Assembly: GCA_945861635.1 (NCBI GenBank)
Contig: CAMAWH010000040.1
Coordinates: 1 to 45,227 of the forward strand
DNA from: Klebsiella pneumoniae
GTDB lineage: Bacteria > Myxococcota_A > UBA796 > SXON01
Length of the DNA stretch: 45,227 bases
Reading direction: 5' to 3'
Below the pieces are notes generated by a model. It ran no database searches, had not been told where the DNA came from, and saw only the letters and a program-made list of their open reading frames with translations. Below, piece after piece: positions 34,544 to 43,900 of the stretch. The position numbers were made by a program, and so were the translations under genes. Numbering within the stretch: position 1 is the first letter of the stretch; each line of letters begins with the position of its first letter.

Positions 34544-35323
34544 TCAAGGCTCGCTCGAACGGTCCTCGTCCACCCGCCGAAGGGGATTGTTGCCGGCCAC
34601 CCACGCCGCGATCTCCCCCGGGTCCACCCCACCACCAAACACCTTCGCCCCCGGCGGCGCCCACACGGCGGGGTCCGTGACGGTGTAGACCACGCCCGTC
34701 GGGCAGCCCAAAAAGGCGGCGAGGTGGGAGGGACCGGAATCTGCGCCGAGCCACACCCTCGCGCTTCGTGCGAGCGCGATCAACTCGACCAGATCCGGGC
34801 GGAAGGCGATCTCCGGCTCCAACGGCCCGCCCACGAAAAGGACGTCCGCTGGGTGCCCGCCGACGTGCCCAGCGACGAGCGCGCCGACCTCCGCCCACCG
34901 CGCCCACCGCTTGCCCGGCGCGCCCGCTCCCGGCGCGATCACGACGGGCCCCGAAGCATGCTCTCCCCTGCCCCGAACCGCGATCGTTCCGCCGAAATGC
35001 TCGGCGGCGGACATGCCCGGCGGACGGGCGGCCATCCGTGTGATGGTTCGCACCGGCGGCGTCATCGCCTCGCTGAAACACAGAACCTCGTCGTACCCTA
35101 CCGGATCCACGCCATCGCCGAACAGCCAAAGCGCCGCGACGCCGTCAATGTCGTAGAAGCGCTCCGGCTCCCCCACCAAACGCACCAAGGGTCGGTGTCG
35201 ACGTGCGCAGGCGACATCGACCCGCCGCCCGCTGGCAAACAGGCGCTCCAACCTCGGGAGCGTGAGGACGAAATCCCCAAGTGCCCCGGCCCGCGCAAAC
35301 AGGACCGGCCCGCCATCCTTCAC
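34544..35323 (-). CDS. Glycosyltransferase family 9 (heptosyltransferase-like) protein
   Basis: 259 residues, shorter than the usual 320-350. The N-terminus has the family signature GALGDFVLTLPRLERL. The C-terminal domain has VIAPGAGAPGKRWARW and the sugar-nucleotide loop LARSARVWLGADSGPSHLAAFLGCPTGVVYT. GT9 enzymes add heptose or related sugars to lipopolysaccharide or proteins. The GTG at 35323 overlaps the preceding stop (GTGA), so it is translationally coupled to the lipoprotein gene. Confidence 0.88.
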   Translation of the reverse strand: MKDGGPVLFARAGALGDFVLTLPRLERLFASGRRVDVACARRHRPLVRLVGEPERFYDIDGVAALWLFGDGVDPVGYDEVLCFSEAMTPPVRTITRMAARPPGMSAAEHFGGTIAVRGRGEHASGPVVIAPGAGAPGKRWARWAEVGALVAGHVGGHPADVLFVGGPLEPEIAFRPDLVELIALARSARVWLGADSGPSHLAAFLGCPTGVVYTVTDPAVWAPPGAKVFGGGVDPGEIAAWVAGNNPLRRVDEDRSSEP

Positions 35324-36213
35324 CGCACGACCGTTGCCACGTCCGACCAGGCCGTCGTCACTTCCTCTCCGTCCGACACCACCGCCGCGCACTGCACCGT
35401 GGACGCCGCGCCATCGAGCGCGAGCGTTGCATCCGCGCCGACGACATCGACGCCATCCACCTTCCAGGCGTACGTGGTCGCCAAAACATCGTCATCCGCG
35501 TCCGTCGCCGTGCCGGGCACGCAGCTCGCGCTTTCTGCGCCCGTGGCGACCTGCACGACGGGAGCCGCGACCGACGGCAAGGAGTTCGCGATGCGCACAT
35601 CGTCATTGTCGGCCCCGTAGTCCTCCGTGCACGACGCCGTGACGACGCCCGACCACTGCTCTCCCTTGGCCGTTTCTGACGCAAGCACCGTGGCCGTGCC
35701 GGTGCCGAGTTGAACACCGTCTCGTGTCCACGCGAAGGCATGTGCGGGAACCTCTCCACCTGGGCAGATGGCAGGTTCGTCAATGATGATGTGTAGATCG
35801 TCAACGGTCGTCGGCGCCGAAGGTTCCACGCGGACGACGGGTGGGGTCACGGTGGGCCTCGCCTCGACGTAGACCAGTGGGCCCAACTCCAGCCGTCCCT
35901 TGGTCATTTTCGCATTCATGACATGGGCGTAGAACTGCATTTTTCCGTCGTCGTTGCCGGACGCGATAACGGAGCAGTCCGCAAGACCATCGCCGTCGAA
36001 TTTGGCGCCGGCGCACACTTCGGGTTGGTTGTTTGCAACCCATCCGATGCGATACGCGCTGGCCGAATCTCCATGCGGCGTGATGAGAATCGTGGATTCA
36101 ATCGTATCCCCGGTGAACACAGTGGCACCGTCCTCCGGAGCCGCGAAGCTGAATTCTGCCTCACCAGTATCGATGGAGGCAGGCGCACACGCGAGCACGC
36201 TTACGAGAATCAT
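35320..36213 (-). CDS. Ig-like lipoprotein
   Basis: About 297 residues. The ATG at 36213 places the lipobox SVLAC with Cys9 at the front. The mature part has three Ig/PKD-like units: FSFAAPEDGATVFTGDTIESTILI; VDDLHIIIDEPAICPGGEVPAHAFAWTRDGVQLG; CVPGTATDADDDVLATTYAWKVDGVDVVGADATL. The last resembles repeats in the 37170 protein (FVNSVEAG, IVNGVDAG). It overlaps both neighbours by four bases, forming a three-gene coupled operon. Confidence 0.82.
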   Translation of the reverse strand: MILVSVLACAPASIDTGEAEFSFAAPEDGATVFTGDTIESTILITPHGDSASAYRIGWVANNQPEVCAGAKFDGDGLADCSVIASGNDDGKMQFYAHVMNAKMTKGRLELGPLVYVEARPTVTPPVVRVEPSAPTTVDDLHIIIDEPAICPGGEVPAHAFAWTRDGVQLGTGTATVLASETAKGEQWSGVVTASCTEDYGADNDDVRIANSLPSVAAPVVQVATGAESASCVPGTATDADDDVLATTYAWKVDGVDVVGADATLALDGAASTVQCAAVVSDGEEVTTAWSDVATVVR

Positions 36214-37091
36214 GTCACCTCCATCGGGGTCAGTCGTCCACAACCAGGGCGGCGCAGGTAGGTCGCGAAGAATCCATCACAAACGGCGTCTGCGGCGCAA
36301 AATCGACACGCCTCATCCTTATGGAAGGCCACGACGTCGGGAAAAAACAGCAAACCGCGCTCACACTGGTGGTCAGCGTCCACATACCACCGGTTGGCGG
36401 TGCGGGACGCGAACCTGGCGAGATCGCCGAGCCAGCAGCGGGGCAGCCCCTTGATCGACACGCGCACCCCTTCGAGGAGCGGCACCACGTCCCGCAAGGC
36501 AGCAATCGCGCGGGCAGGAGGGGGCACGTCTCCCGACTGCGTACCCTCGACGGGGAAGGGAAAGGTGAAGCTGGCCGTGGCGACGCCGGTGCGGACGGCG
36601 ATGCGCGCAGCTGCCGCCAGCACCGGCAGGGCCGTCGGCACGAGCTGAGTGTTGGCCGCCGCAGGTAGCCCGATGTCCCGGCAGGCCGCCAGGACCCGCG
36701 CCGCGTCGGCAAGGGATGCCCCCGCCTCGCCGATCTGCACGGGCAGCACCAAAAGGTCGACGGGCACCGCGCCCGCCTGCAAGCCCACCAGATCCTCGAC
36801 ACCGGCATGGAGGGTGATCCGCCGCACGCCGAGTTCGCGCGCCGCGGCGCACAGACTCGGCAGGTCGGGCCGCGACGCGGCGCCGACGCCCGAAAACACG
36901 ACCTGGTCGACGGGGAGCCCCCGCGGAGACGCTGCCGTAAAATGTCGAAGATTCGCCAGCACCTCGTCCGTCGGCATGTTCCGCGCCGGCACCGGCGCAC
37001 CCGCGCGGACGCGGCCGGGGTAGCTCCGTTGGAGCCGGATCTGCAGCACTCGGGGCCGCTCCACCGCGCCTGCTCCCGTCCACGCCAACAT
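36210..37091 (-). CDS. Radical-SAM/SPASM-like protein lacking the CxxxCxxC cluster motif
   Basis: 293 residues. The order of elements fits a radical SAM barrel: VLQIRLQRSYPGRVRAG, MPTDEVLANLRHF, VDQVVFSGVGAASRPDLPSLCAAARELGVRRITLHAG, then IKGLPRCWLGDL. The C-terminus is SPASM-like (CERGLLFF ... DEACRFCAADAVCDGFFATYLRRPGCG). The canonical CxxxCxxC that binds the SAM cluster is replaced by SYPGRVRAG. GGAGGT lies 4 nt before the ATG at 37091. If active, it cannot use standard radical SAM chemistry. Its stop overlaps the lipoprotein start. Confidence 0.68.
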   Translation of the reverse strand: MLAWTGAGAVERPRVLQIRLQRSYPGRVRAGAPVPARNMPTDEVLANLRHFTAASPRGLPVDQVVFSGVGAASRPDLPSLCAAARELGVRRITLHAGVEDLVGLQAGAVPVDLLVLPVQIGEAGASLADAARVLAACRDIGLPAAANTQLVPTALPVLAAAARIAVRTGVATASFTFPFPVEGTQSGDVPPPARAIAALRDVVPLLEGVRVSIKGLPRCWLGDLARFASRTANRWYVDADHQCERGLLFFPDVVAFHKDEACRFCAADAVCDGFFATYLRRPGCGRLTPMEVT

Positions 37092-37169
37092 CTCGACCTC
37101 CGCCGGAGGAGGGTACCCCGCGCAGCCCCCCGCCGCCCGCGATACACTCCGACTACCCGCAGAGGGCAG

Positions 37170-40043
37170 ATGCGCTGGCTCCTCCTGTTTCCTCCGATGC
37201 TTCCCATGATCCTGGCCGGTTGCGAATCGCGCTGGTCGGCGGTGGACACGGCGGGCGGCGCCAAAAGCGCGGCGCCGGAGGTCTACCTCACCTCCCCCGC
37301 TGTCGGCAGTACGTGGCAGTCCAACGTCGCGCTTCCCGTCGAAGCCGTCGTCAGTGATGATGTGGACGCGCCGGCTGACTTGACCATTCTCATCGTCTCC
37401 GACCTCGATGGCACGGTGGCGACCCCGATCCTGGACGGCAGCGGCTTGCTGGAAGCCACGGTCCTGCTCGCGGAGGGCACCCACAATCTTCAGGTGATCG
37501 CCATCGATTCCGACGGCAACGAGGGCGCGGTGGACACGACGATTCGCGTCCTGGGCACGCACCTCTCGCAGCCGGTCCCGGGTATCGAGCCGAGCGCGCC
37601 GGTGACGGGTACGCCGCTGGTGGCATCGCTGGTTGCCGAGTCCACAAGCCCGGAAGGCGGCGAACTCACCTACACCTGGGGTTGGACGGTGGATGGCGTG
37701 GACGCCGGCGTGTCGGACGAGGTTGTACCGCCTGAAAGCGTGGAGCGCGGGCAGACGTGGCAGGTCAGCGTCGTTGCAACGGACGGCGAGTTTTTCTCCC
37801 CGGCGGGCACACGCTCGGTCACCATCGGCAACGCGCCACCGAACCCGGGTCTGGTGTGGATTTCGCCGGAAAACCCGGGTCTCGGGGTCGATCTGACGTG
37901 TGTGACGGACGAGGTGGTGGACGCCGAGGCTGACGCCTTCTCGCTCGCTACGCGCTGGATCGTCAACGGTGTGGACGCGGGCATCGTCGGGCAGGTGCTT
38001 CCCGGCGCCGACCTGCACCGTGGAGATGTTGTGCAGTGCATCGTGACAACCGACGACGGAGAGGTGACGGCGTGGCCCTCCGCAGAAGAAAGGGTTGGCA
38101 ACGGTGCACCCACAGCCGGGAGCGTGCGCGTGACGCCAAGTATCGCAACCGAGAGTACCACCCTTACGTGTGTCGGCGCGGACGTCAGTGACCCCGACGG
38201 CGATCCTGTCGCGCTGGGCTACCGCTGGTTCGTCAACAGTGTCGAGGCGGGGGCTGGCGCGTCGCTGAACGGCGCGGCCTTCAACCACTTCGACGGCGTC
38301 GTATGTGAAGTCACGCCCGCTGACCCCTGGAGCGTTGGTTCCGCCGTGCTCTCCGACGCGCTGATCATCGACAACACGCCGCCCGGCGCGCCCACCGTCT
38401 CGCTGGATCGGAGTACCGCGGTGACCGGAGAAACCGTCACGTGTACGGTGACGGCAGAGGCCACAGACGTGGACGACGACGCCATCGCCTACCGTTGGGA
38501 ATGGGCTGTGGACGGTGCGATCCAGTCGGAGTCTTCCGCCATCTTCGACACCACGGGCTACGCCGACGACGGCTCCGTGATGTGTACGGCCACGGCCAAC
38601 GATGGCACGTCCGACGGCGGCTCCGGCAGCGACACACTCACCTTGATTGGCCCGACGTCCGGCACGCTTTCGGCGGCGGCCGCCTCGACAACGATCATCG
38701 TCAGTACGCTCGCCAGCGCTGCGCTCGGGAAGGCGGTCGATGGCGTCGATGACCTCGATGGAGACGGCCTCCGGGAGCTGCTCGCCTCCGCCCCGGGAGA
38801 TGGGGGCGGAAACGGTGCGGTGTATCTCTTTGCGTCCGGCACGCTGGCGGGAGGCGGGTCGGTCAACACGACGGCCGCCATCGCAAGCTGGAAGGGTGCA
38901 GCCAGCGGTGACAACCTTGGCGGAACGCGCGGGGTTTCCGGCGCTGGTGACATGGATGCGGACGCCTTGGGTGACGTGTTGGTTTCCTCGCCCTTGGAAG
39001 ACACAGGCGGCAAGGACGCGGGCACCGCATACCTGCTGTACGGCGGGGGCGCATGGGGGATCGGAAACCCCGTGGATGACGAGGCAGACGCCCGCTTTTC
39101 GGGCACCACCGGTGGTTGGTTTGGCGCGCGGCTCGCGTCGGGTGACGTCAATGCGGATGGCATCGATGACATCGCAATCTCCGCTCCCTACCACGACGCG
39201 TGTTGCGACAAGGCAGGTGCGGTCGCTGTCTATTATGGCGGGGCCCGTTGGGTTGGGGGGTACGACACCTCGGACGCCGACGCACTCATTCTGGGAGACG
39301 CCGAGGATGTCGAACTTGGGTGGTCGCTTGGGATTCTGGGGGATGGGGATGCGGACGGGTACAACGACGTTGCCGTTGGCGTATTCTTCGACAACCCAGC
39401 AGGCATCTCCGACGCAGGCACGGCCGCGTTCATCTCCGGCGGTGAACTGCGGACGGAGGAAGAGTATGGGCGCATGGCGTACCTGCTCGTCCACGGAGTC
39501 GCCATCGGGGATCGCGTTGGCTACGACATTGCGAGCCTTGGGGATGTGGATGGCGATGGGGTGGATGACATGGCGATTGGGGAGTACCTCGATGACGGCG
39601 TCGGCACCGACTCTGGCGCGGTCGCCTTGGTGTACGGGCGCGCGGGCATGAATCGGGAAATCGACTTCACGGGCACCGACGCGATGTTCTTCGGAGTCGC
39701 TGCGGCGGATCAGTTCGGCGCTGTGATCACCCCCCTCGGAGACTTCGACGCGGACGGCCTTGCAGACTTCCTGATCGGGGCGCCGACGGGGTCCGGGGGC
39801 GCCAAAATCTCCGCCGGTGCAACCTACGCCTATCTTGGGCGCTCCAGCGGTGTGTGGGGACTCACAGGCAACGCTGCGGACATCGTGATCAACGGCGACA
39901 CGGCGGACGACCGCGCCGGAGACGAATTGTGCGGGCGCCTGGACGTAACGGGAGATGGCTATTCGGACCTGGCGATTGGCGCGCAGAAGGCCGACCTTGG
40001 CGCCAGCGGCGGGGGTGCGGTCTATATTGTCGAGGGGCCGTAG
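37170..40043 (+). CDS. Ig-like plus FG-GAP surface lipoprotein
   Basis: 957 residues. Lipobox LAGC (Cys18). Residues about 35-490 are five Ig/PKD-like modules (AVGSTWQSNVALPVEAVVSDDVDAPADLTI; ELTYTWGWTVDGVDAGV; ALGYRWFVNSVEAG; AIAYRWEWAVDGAI). Residues about 510-957 are seven FG-GAP blades with DxDxDG loops (DDLDGDGLRELLASAPGDG, GDVNADGIDDIAISAPYHD, GDVDGDGVDDMAIGEYLDD, LDVTGDGYSDLAIGAQKAD). It looks complete, with the propeller closing at YIVEGP. It is divergent from the radical-SAM-like gene; TACACT at 37143-37148 is a possible -10 box. Its TAG lies 2 nt before a 149-bp element. Confidence 0.92.
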   Translation: MRWLLLFPPMLPMILAGCESRWSAVDTAGGAKSAAPEVYLTSPAVGSTWQSNVALPVEAVVSDDVDAPADLTILIVSDLDGTVATPILDGSGLLEATVLLAEGTHNLQVIAIDSDGNEGAVDTTIRVLGTHLSQPVPGIEPSAPVTGTPLVASLVAESTSPEGGELTYTWGWTVDGVDAGVSDEVVPPESVERGQTWQVSVVATDGEFFSPAGTRSVTIGNAPPNPGLVWISPENPGLGVDLTCVTDEVVDAEADAFSLATRWIVNGVDAGIVGQVLPGADLHRGDVVQCIVTTDDGEVTAWPSAEERVGNGAPTAGSVRVTPSIATESTTLTCVGADVSDPDGDPVALGYRWFVNSVEAGAGASLNGAAFNHFDGVVCEVTPADPWSVGSAVLSDALIIDNTPPGAPTVSLDRSTAVTGETVTCTVTAEATDVDDDAIAYRWEWAVDGAIQSESSAIFDTTGYADDGSVMCTATANDGTSDGGSGSDTLTLIGPTSGTLSAAAASTTIIVSTLASAALGKAVDGVDDLDGDGLRELLASAPGDGGGNGAVYLFASGTLAGGGSVNTTAAIASWKGAASGDNLGGTRGVSGAGDMDADALGDVLVSSPLEDTGGKDAGTAYLLYGGGAWGIGNPVDDEADARFSGTTGGWFGARLASGDVNADGIDDIAISAPYHDACCDKAGAVAVYYGGARWVGGYDTSDADALILGDAEDVELGWSLGILGDGDADGYNDVAVGVFFDNPAGISDAGTAAFISGGELRTEEEYGRMAYLLVHGVAIGDRVGYDIASLGDVDGDGVDDMAIGEYLDDGVGTDSGAVALVYGRAGMNREIDFTGTDAMFFGVAAADQFGAVITPLGDFDADGLADFLIGAPTGSGGAKISAGATYAYLGRSSGVWGLTGNAADIVINGDTADDRAGDELCGRLDVTGDGYSDLAIGAQKADLGASGGGAVYIVEGP

Positions 40044-40045
40044 GA

Positions 40046-40194
40046 GCCGTCCAAAAATAACTGGCAGCACCGAGGGCGTCGGCGCGCCGCGAGCGCAAGG
40101 CGAGAAGAGCGAGCATACGCCAGTATGTGAGCGATGAGCAACGCAGCGATCGTGGATGCGACGGCGGCTGAATGCGTCCGTTATTTTGGACGGC
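40046..40194 (+). mobile_element. 149-bp MITE-like element with terminal inverted repeats, copy A
   Basis: The left end GCCGTCCAAAAATAAC (40046-40061) is inverted at the right end GTTATTTTGGACGGC (40180-40194), with one A of difference. The interior has no protein-like frame. Copy B at 43901-44049 has the same length and orientation and differs at one base by eye. It starts 2 nt after the TAG of the lipoprotein gene. No clear target-site duplication is visible. The right end also folds alone (CGTCC ... GGACG), so it may act as a transcription terminator. Confidence 0.8.
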
Positions 40195-40287
40195 GACTTG
40201 GGTTCGTGGGGCCGCACTCCGTGCGTCCGTTTGGCGCATGGAACCTGTGCGGGGGGGGGGCCGCGGTGCGACGCCGGCCGGATTCGC

Positions 40288-40344
40288 CGCGGCCACAGCC
40301 GGGGGGAGATACCGTATCTGGTGCCACTATTGGCCGCGCGGCGC
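40288..40344 (+). repeat. Diverged REP-like unit, copy 4
   Basis: It shares CGCGGCCACA, the inner AGATACCGTATCT palindrome, GGTGCCACTATTGG and CGCGCGGCGCC with the three units at 32.3-32.5 kb. The inner stem is kept while the CCCCGGGC next to it has changed to CCGGGGGG, as expected if the hairpin matters. An uninterrupted G run lies just upstream (about 40248-40260). Confidence 0.78.
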
Positions 40345-40410
40345 CGCCGCAGAAAGCAAATGCTTGCCCGTGCGGCGACCCGAAACTGTTGAACGCGCGA
40401 ATACCCAGCC

Positions 40411-40590
40411 TTGAGAAGCCTTCGGTGCGATGAGTGCTGTCCCAGTTGTGCAGGTACGCTGGAGGCTCGGCGGGTGAGCGGGCGCGCGCCGGTGCATGTG
40501 GACGTCTGTCGAAACTGCGGGCGGAGTGCTTCTCGATCCGCGCGAACTCGACCCGCTCCGACCCTCGGCCGAGGCCACGGACACATCGAA
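40411..40590 (+). pseudogene. Frameshifted TFIIB-type zinc-ribbon (zf-TFIIB) remnant
   Basis: One frame reads CPSCAGTLEARRVSGRAPVHVDVCRNCG. The domain then continues in another frame as GGVLLDPRELDPLRPSAEA. Together they match the zf-TFIIB layout: CPxC, VxVDxCxxCGG, DxxEL. One extra G in TGCGGGCGG (40515-40523) accounts for the break. A TTG at 40411 could have been the start, but no good ribosome site is seen. Neither the rest of the old gene nor an alternative intact version is visible. The remaining part of 40195-40646 holds only the REP-like unit and the promoter region of the next gene. Confidence 0.6.
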
Positions 40591-40646
40591 GGCGAACGAC
40601 ACACACGCACTCCCCCTCCCCCCCTCAATTTCATGTACTATCCGGC

Positions 40647-43600
40647 ATGCGCTCCCTCCCCGCCTTCCTCCCCCTCATCCTCGCGTTGGTCGCGGCATGT
40701 TCCCCGGTCGCCCTCGACGACGGCGCCGCCAAGGACGGCACCAACGCTGACGCGGAGGATCGTGACCGTGATGGCTACACGCCCGGCGATGGCGATTGCG
40801 ACGACGCAAACGACACCGTCAGCCCCGCCGAAATCGAAACCTGCGACGGCCTCGACAACAACTGCGATGGCGACGTGGACGAGGGCCTGCTCTTCACGTT
40901 CTACGCCGACGCCGACGCCGACGGCTTCGGAGACGCGGCTACGTCCACCCAGGCCTGCGAACAGGACGCGGGGCAGGTGGACAACGCCGAAGACTGTGAT
41001 GACACGAACCTGTACGCAAGCCCCGCCGCCCTCGAAGCGTGCAACGGCATCGACGACGATTGCGATGGGGAGATTGACGAGGAGGATGTCCGCACCTGGT
41101 ACATCGACGCCGACGGTGACGGGCACGGCGATCCCGCTTCGGCGTTTCTGGCCTGCGCCCCCACCGTCGATGCGGTGGAGATTGGCGACGATTGTGACGA
41201 CGCAACCGACCGCGCCGCGCCAGGACTGGGCGAGCTGTGTGACGAGTTGGACAACGACTGCGATGGCGAAACCGACGAAGACGTCACGACCACCTGGTAC
41301 GAAGATCGCGATGGAGACGGCTACGGCGCCGATGACGCCCCCACCCAAGCCTGCGCCCTCCCCACCGGGTACGCCGCAAACGGCGGCGATTGTAACGACG
41401 CGGACACGGCGTTTCATCCTTCCGCCACAGAGGTCTGTGACGACCCGAACGACTACAATTGTGACGGCTCCGTTGGCTACGCCGACGTCGATGGAGACGG
41501 GTTCGCAGCATGCGCCGACTGCGATGACACCGCTGCCACCGTGAACAGCTCTGCCACCGAGGTCTGCAACGACGTCGATGACGACTGCGATGGCCTCCTC
41601 GACGACGACGATCGCTCCCTCGATCCAGCGTCCACGTCGTTCTGGTACGCGGACGACGACAGTGACGGCTGGGGAGACGCCGACGAGCCCAGTGAAGCCT
41701 GCGACCCGCGCTCGTTCGAAGTCGCCAATGACGACGACTGTGACGACGGCGAGTTCGACATTCACCCCGGCGCAACCGAGGTCTGCAACGGCGAGGATGA
41801 CGACTGCGACAGCCTCCTGGACGACGACGACGACTCCCTTGACCTCTCCTCCACCTCCGCCTGGTTCGTCGATCGGGATGGCGATGGCTACGGCGACGCA
41901 ACGGCGACCATCAACAGCTGTGAGGAGAGCGCCGACAGTGTAGACAACGCAAGTGACTGTGACGACACCGACGACGATGTGAGTCCGGACGCTGTCGAGG
42001 TCTGCAACACCATCGACGACGACTGTGATGGCGCCATCGACGGCGATGACAGCTCGCTCGATCCCTCCTCCGGCTCCACATGGCACGTCGACGCGGATGG
42101 GGACGGCTACGGCGACGCCGCGACGACCACCATCGCCTGTGAGGGCGCAGCCGGCCTCGTTGCCGATGACACCGACTGCGATGACACCACCAGCGCCGTC
42201 CACCCCGGCGCCACCGAGGTCTGTGATGCCCTCGACGATGACTGTGATGGCAACATCGACGATCTTGGTCCTGGCATCGTCTACGCGGGATCGCTCGTTT
42301 CGGGAGACGAGCAGCACTACCACTACAGTCTGGTGGGCCCCGGCGCAGGGAGCATCGAGGCCAATTGGGGCGCTACGGGCGAGGTGACGGAGGTAGCGAT
42401 CGGCACCAGCCCGGGGGATGACGATGTGAGGGCCTGGTCGAGTGCTGGAACGGCGGCCAGCGCCACGCTCACAGGACTCACGCTGAATGGTGCCTGGGAG
42501 GGCGATGAGTACTACGTCTCCGTGCGCGGCGAGTCGGGCTCTGTCGACTGTCCGACCAGCGCGATCTCCGCGAGCGTGCAGATCGCAGAGGGAGAGACAT
42601 TCACCGGTGACATCAGCGAGCTGCGCGCGGGCGATTCGTGGGGCGGCTCCTCGGGCGATTGGCCGGAGTCGGGCCTCGACGCGGTGTTCGGCGCCCACTA
42701 TTTCGAGACCGTCGCCATTGCGGCGAGCGTGGAACTGCTCGTGCAAGGCTTTGGTGCCGAAGACGCGGTGGCCGAAGGTGTGAGTGCGACGAATGGCGCG
42801 GTCACCAGCCCCGCCGACGGTTGGTTGGCGTTGTACGCGAATGACATCGCCATCGCAGGGACGATTACGGCCAGCGGTCGCGGGTACGGCGGCGGCGGCG
42901 GCGGCGGCGGCGGGCCGGGTACGGTGGGCTACCGCGGCGCCGGAGGCAGCGGCGGACTCGGCGGAGATGGCGGGGATTCCGGCGGCGGCGGCGGGGGCGG
43001 CGGCGGGTCGCCCAGCGGCGTCGGCGGCGCCGGGGGCAAGGTCGGCGGCAACGGCACCCGGTACGGCGGCGGGTCGGGCGCGACGGAGTGTGGCGGCAGC
43101 AACGGGCGCGACGGCGGGGACGGCGCCGTGTCAACGGTGGGCGGCACGGGCGCTACGGCCAGTTCCGGCTCCGTTGGAGCCGCCGGCGTCGGCGAGTTCG
43201 CCGCTGGCGGCGGCAACGGCGTCACCGGGTGCGACAACTGGACGGGCGGCGGCGGGGGTGGCTTCGGCGCCGGCGCGGGCGGCGGTACCCAATGGACGGG
43301 CGGCAGTGACGACTCGGGCGGCGGTGGCGGCGGCGGCACGGGCGGTGTCGGCAGCAGCGATACCGCCGACGGCGGGACAGGCGCTGGAGCGTTTGGCGGC
43401 GGCGGCGGCGGCGGAAACGCCAGCGCCGGGGCCGCCGGCGGCTACCTTGCGGCGGGCTCGAACGGAGACGCATCGGTGGACCGCGCTTGGGTGCTTGGCA
43501 GCGGGGGCGGCGGCGGCGGCGCGGGCAATCAGGAGGCCGGCGGCGGCGGCGGCGGTGCCGGCGGCGGCGCGATCCTGCTCTACGCATGGGACACGGTCGC

Positions 43601-43898
43601 CATCGAGTCCACAGCGCGCCTGCTCGCGAACGGGGCAGGCGGCGGCGGGGGCTCCCGCGACGACGGCGGCGCGGCAACCTCGTTTGTCGGCGGCGTGGGG
43701 TCGGGCGGCACCCTCGTCATCGAAGGGGACACGCTGTCCATCGAGGCCGTTGCCCCCTATGTTTCAGCGTTGGGCGGCGGCGCAAGCGCAACGAACGGTG
43801 GCACCATCAAGCTGTACTACGGCGCCTTCTTGGGCACGGTGCCAACCGCCGCCGGCCGCGTGTACGACGCCGGCGCGGGGAGTTGGGCGGAGCCGTAG
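40647..43898 (+). CDS. MopE-repeat and Gly-rich surface lipoprotein
   Basis: 1083 residues. Lipobox VAAC (Cys18). Residues about 35-550 carry eight MopE-type putative metal-binding repeats (CDGLDNNCDGDVDEG, CNGIDDDCDGEIDEE, CNDVDDDCDGLLDDDD, CDALDDDCDGNIDD and others), each preceded by a DxDGDGxGD loop. Residues about 550-640 form a beta domain resembling a pre-peptidase fold (SGDEQHYHYSLVGPGAGSIEANWG). About 645-745 introduce a repeat-bounded module, and about 748-1010 are extremely glycine-rich (GGGGGGGGGPG). The short C-terminal beta part ends DAGAGSWAEP. Copy B of the 149-bp element starts 2 nt after its TAG. Confidence 0.9.
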   Translation: MRSLPAFLPLILALVAACSPVALDDGAAKDGTNADAEDRDRDGYTPGDGDCDDANDTVSPAEIETCDGLDNNCDGDVDEGLLFTFYADADADGFGDAATSTQACEQDAGQVDNAEDCDDTNLYASPAALEACNGIDDDCDGEIDEEDVRTWYIDADGDGHGDPASAFLACAPTVDAVEIGDDCDDATDRAAPGLGELCDELDNDCDGETDEDVTTTWYEDRDGDGYGADDAPTQACALPTGYAANGGDCNDADTAFHPSATEVCDDPNDYNCDGSVGYADVDGDGFAACADCDDTAATVNSSATEVCNDVDDDCDGLLDDDDRSLDPASTSFWYADDDSDGWGDADEPSEACDPRSFEVANDDDCDDGEFDIHPGATEVCNGEDDDCDSLLDDDDDSLDLSSTSAWFVDRDGDGYGDATATINSCEESADSVDNASDCDDTDDDVSPDAVEVCNTIDDDCDGAIDGDDSSLDPSSGSTWHVDADGDGYGDAATTTIACEGAAGLVADDTDCDDTTSAVHPGATEVCDALDDDCDGNIDDLGPGIVYAGSLVSGDEQHYHYSLVGPGAGSIEANWGATGEVTEVAIGTSPGDDDVRAWSSAGTAASATLTGLTLNGAWEGDEYYVSVRGESGSVDCPTSAISASVQIAEGETFTGDISELRAGDSWGGSSGDWPESGLDAVFGAHYFETVAIAASVELLVQGFGAEDAVAEGVSATNGAVTSPADGWLALYANDIAIAGTITASGRGYGGGGGGGGGPGTVGYRGAGGSGGLGGDGGDSGGGGGGGGGSPSGVGGAGGKVGGNGTRYGGGSGATECGGSNGRDGGDGAVSTVGGTGATASSGSVGAAGVGEFAAGGGNGVTGCDNWTGGGGGGFGAGAGGGTQWTGGSDDSGGGGGGGTGGVGSSDTADGGTGAGAFGGGGGGGNASAGAAGGYLAAGSNGDASVDRAWVLGSGGGGGGAGNQEAGGGGGGAGGGAILLYAWDTVAIESTARLLANGAGGGGGSRDDGGAATSFVGGVGSGGTLVIEGDTLSIEAVAPYVSALGGGASATNGGTIKLYYGAFLGTVPTAAGRVYDAGAGSWAEP

Positions 43899-43900
43899 GC

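Noticed and set aside
36210..40634. 1474-codon minus-strand frame
   Set aside because: Only its last 293 codons are a real gene (start 37091); the rest is antisense to the FG-GAP gene and runs through the repeats.
40638..42746. 702-codon minus-strand frame opposite the MopE repeats
   Set aside because: Same antisense effect of repeated GAC/GAT codons; no start signal or domain.
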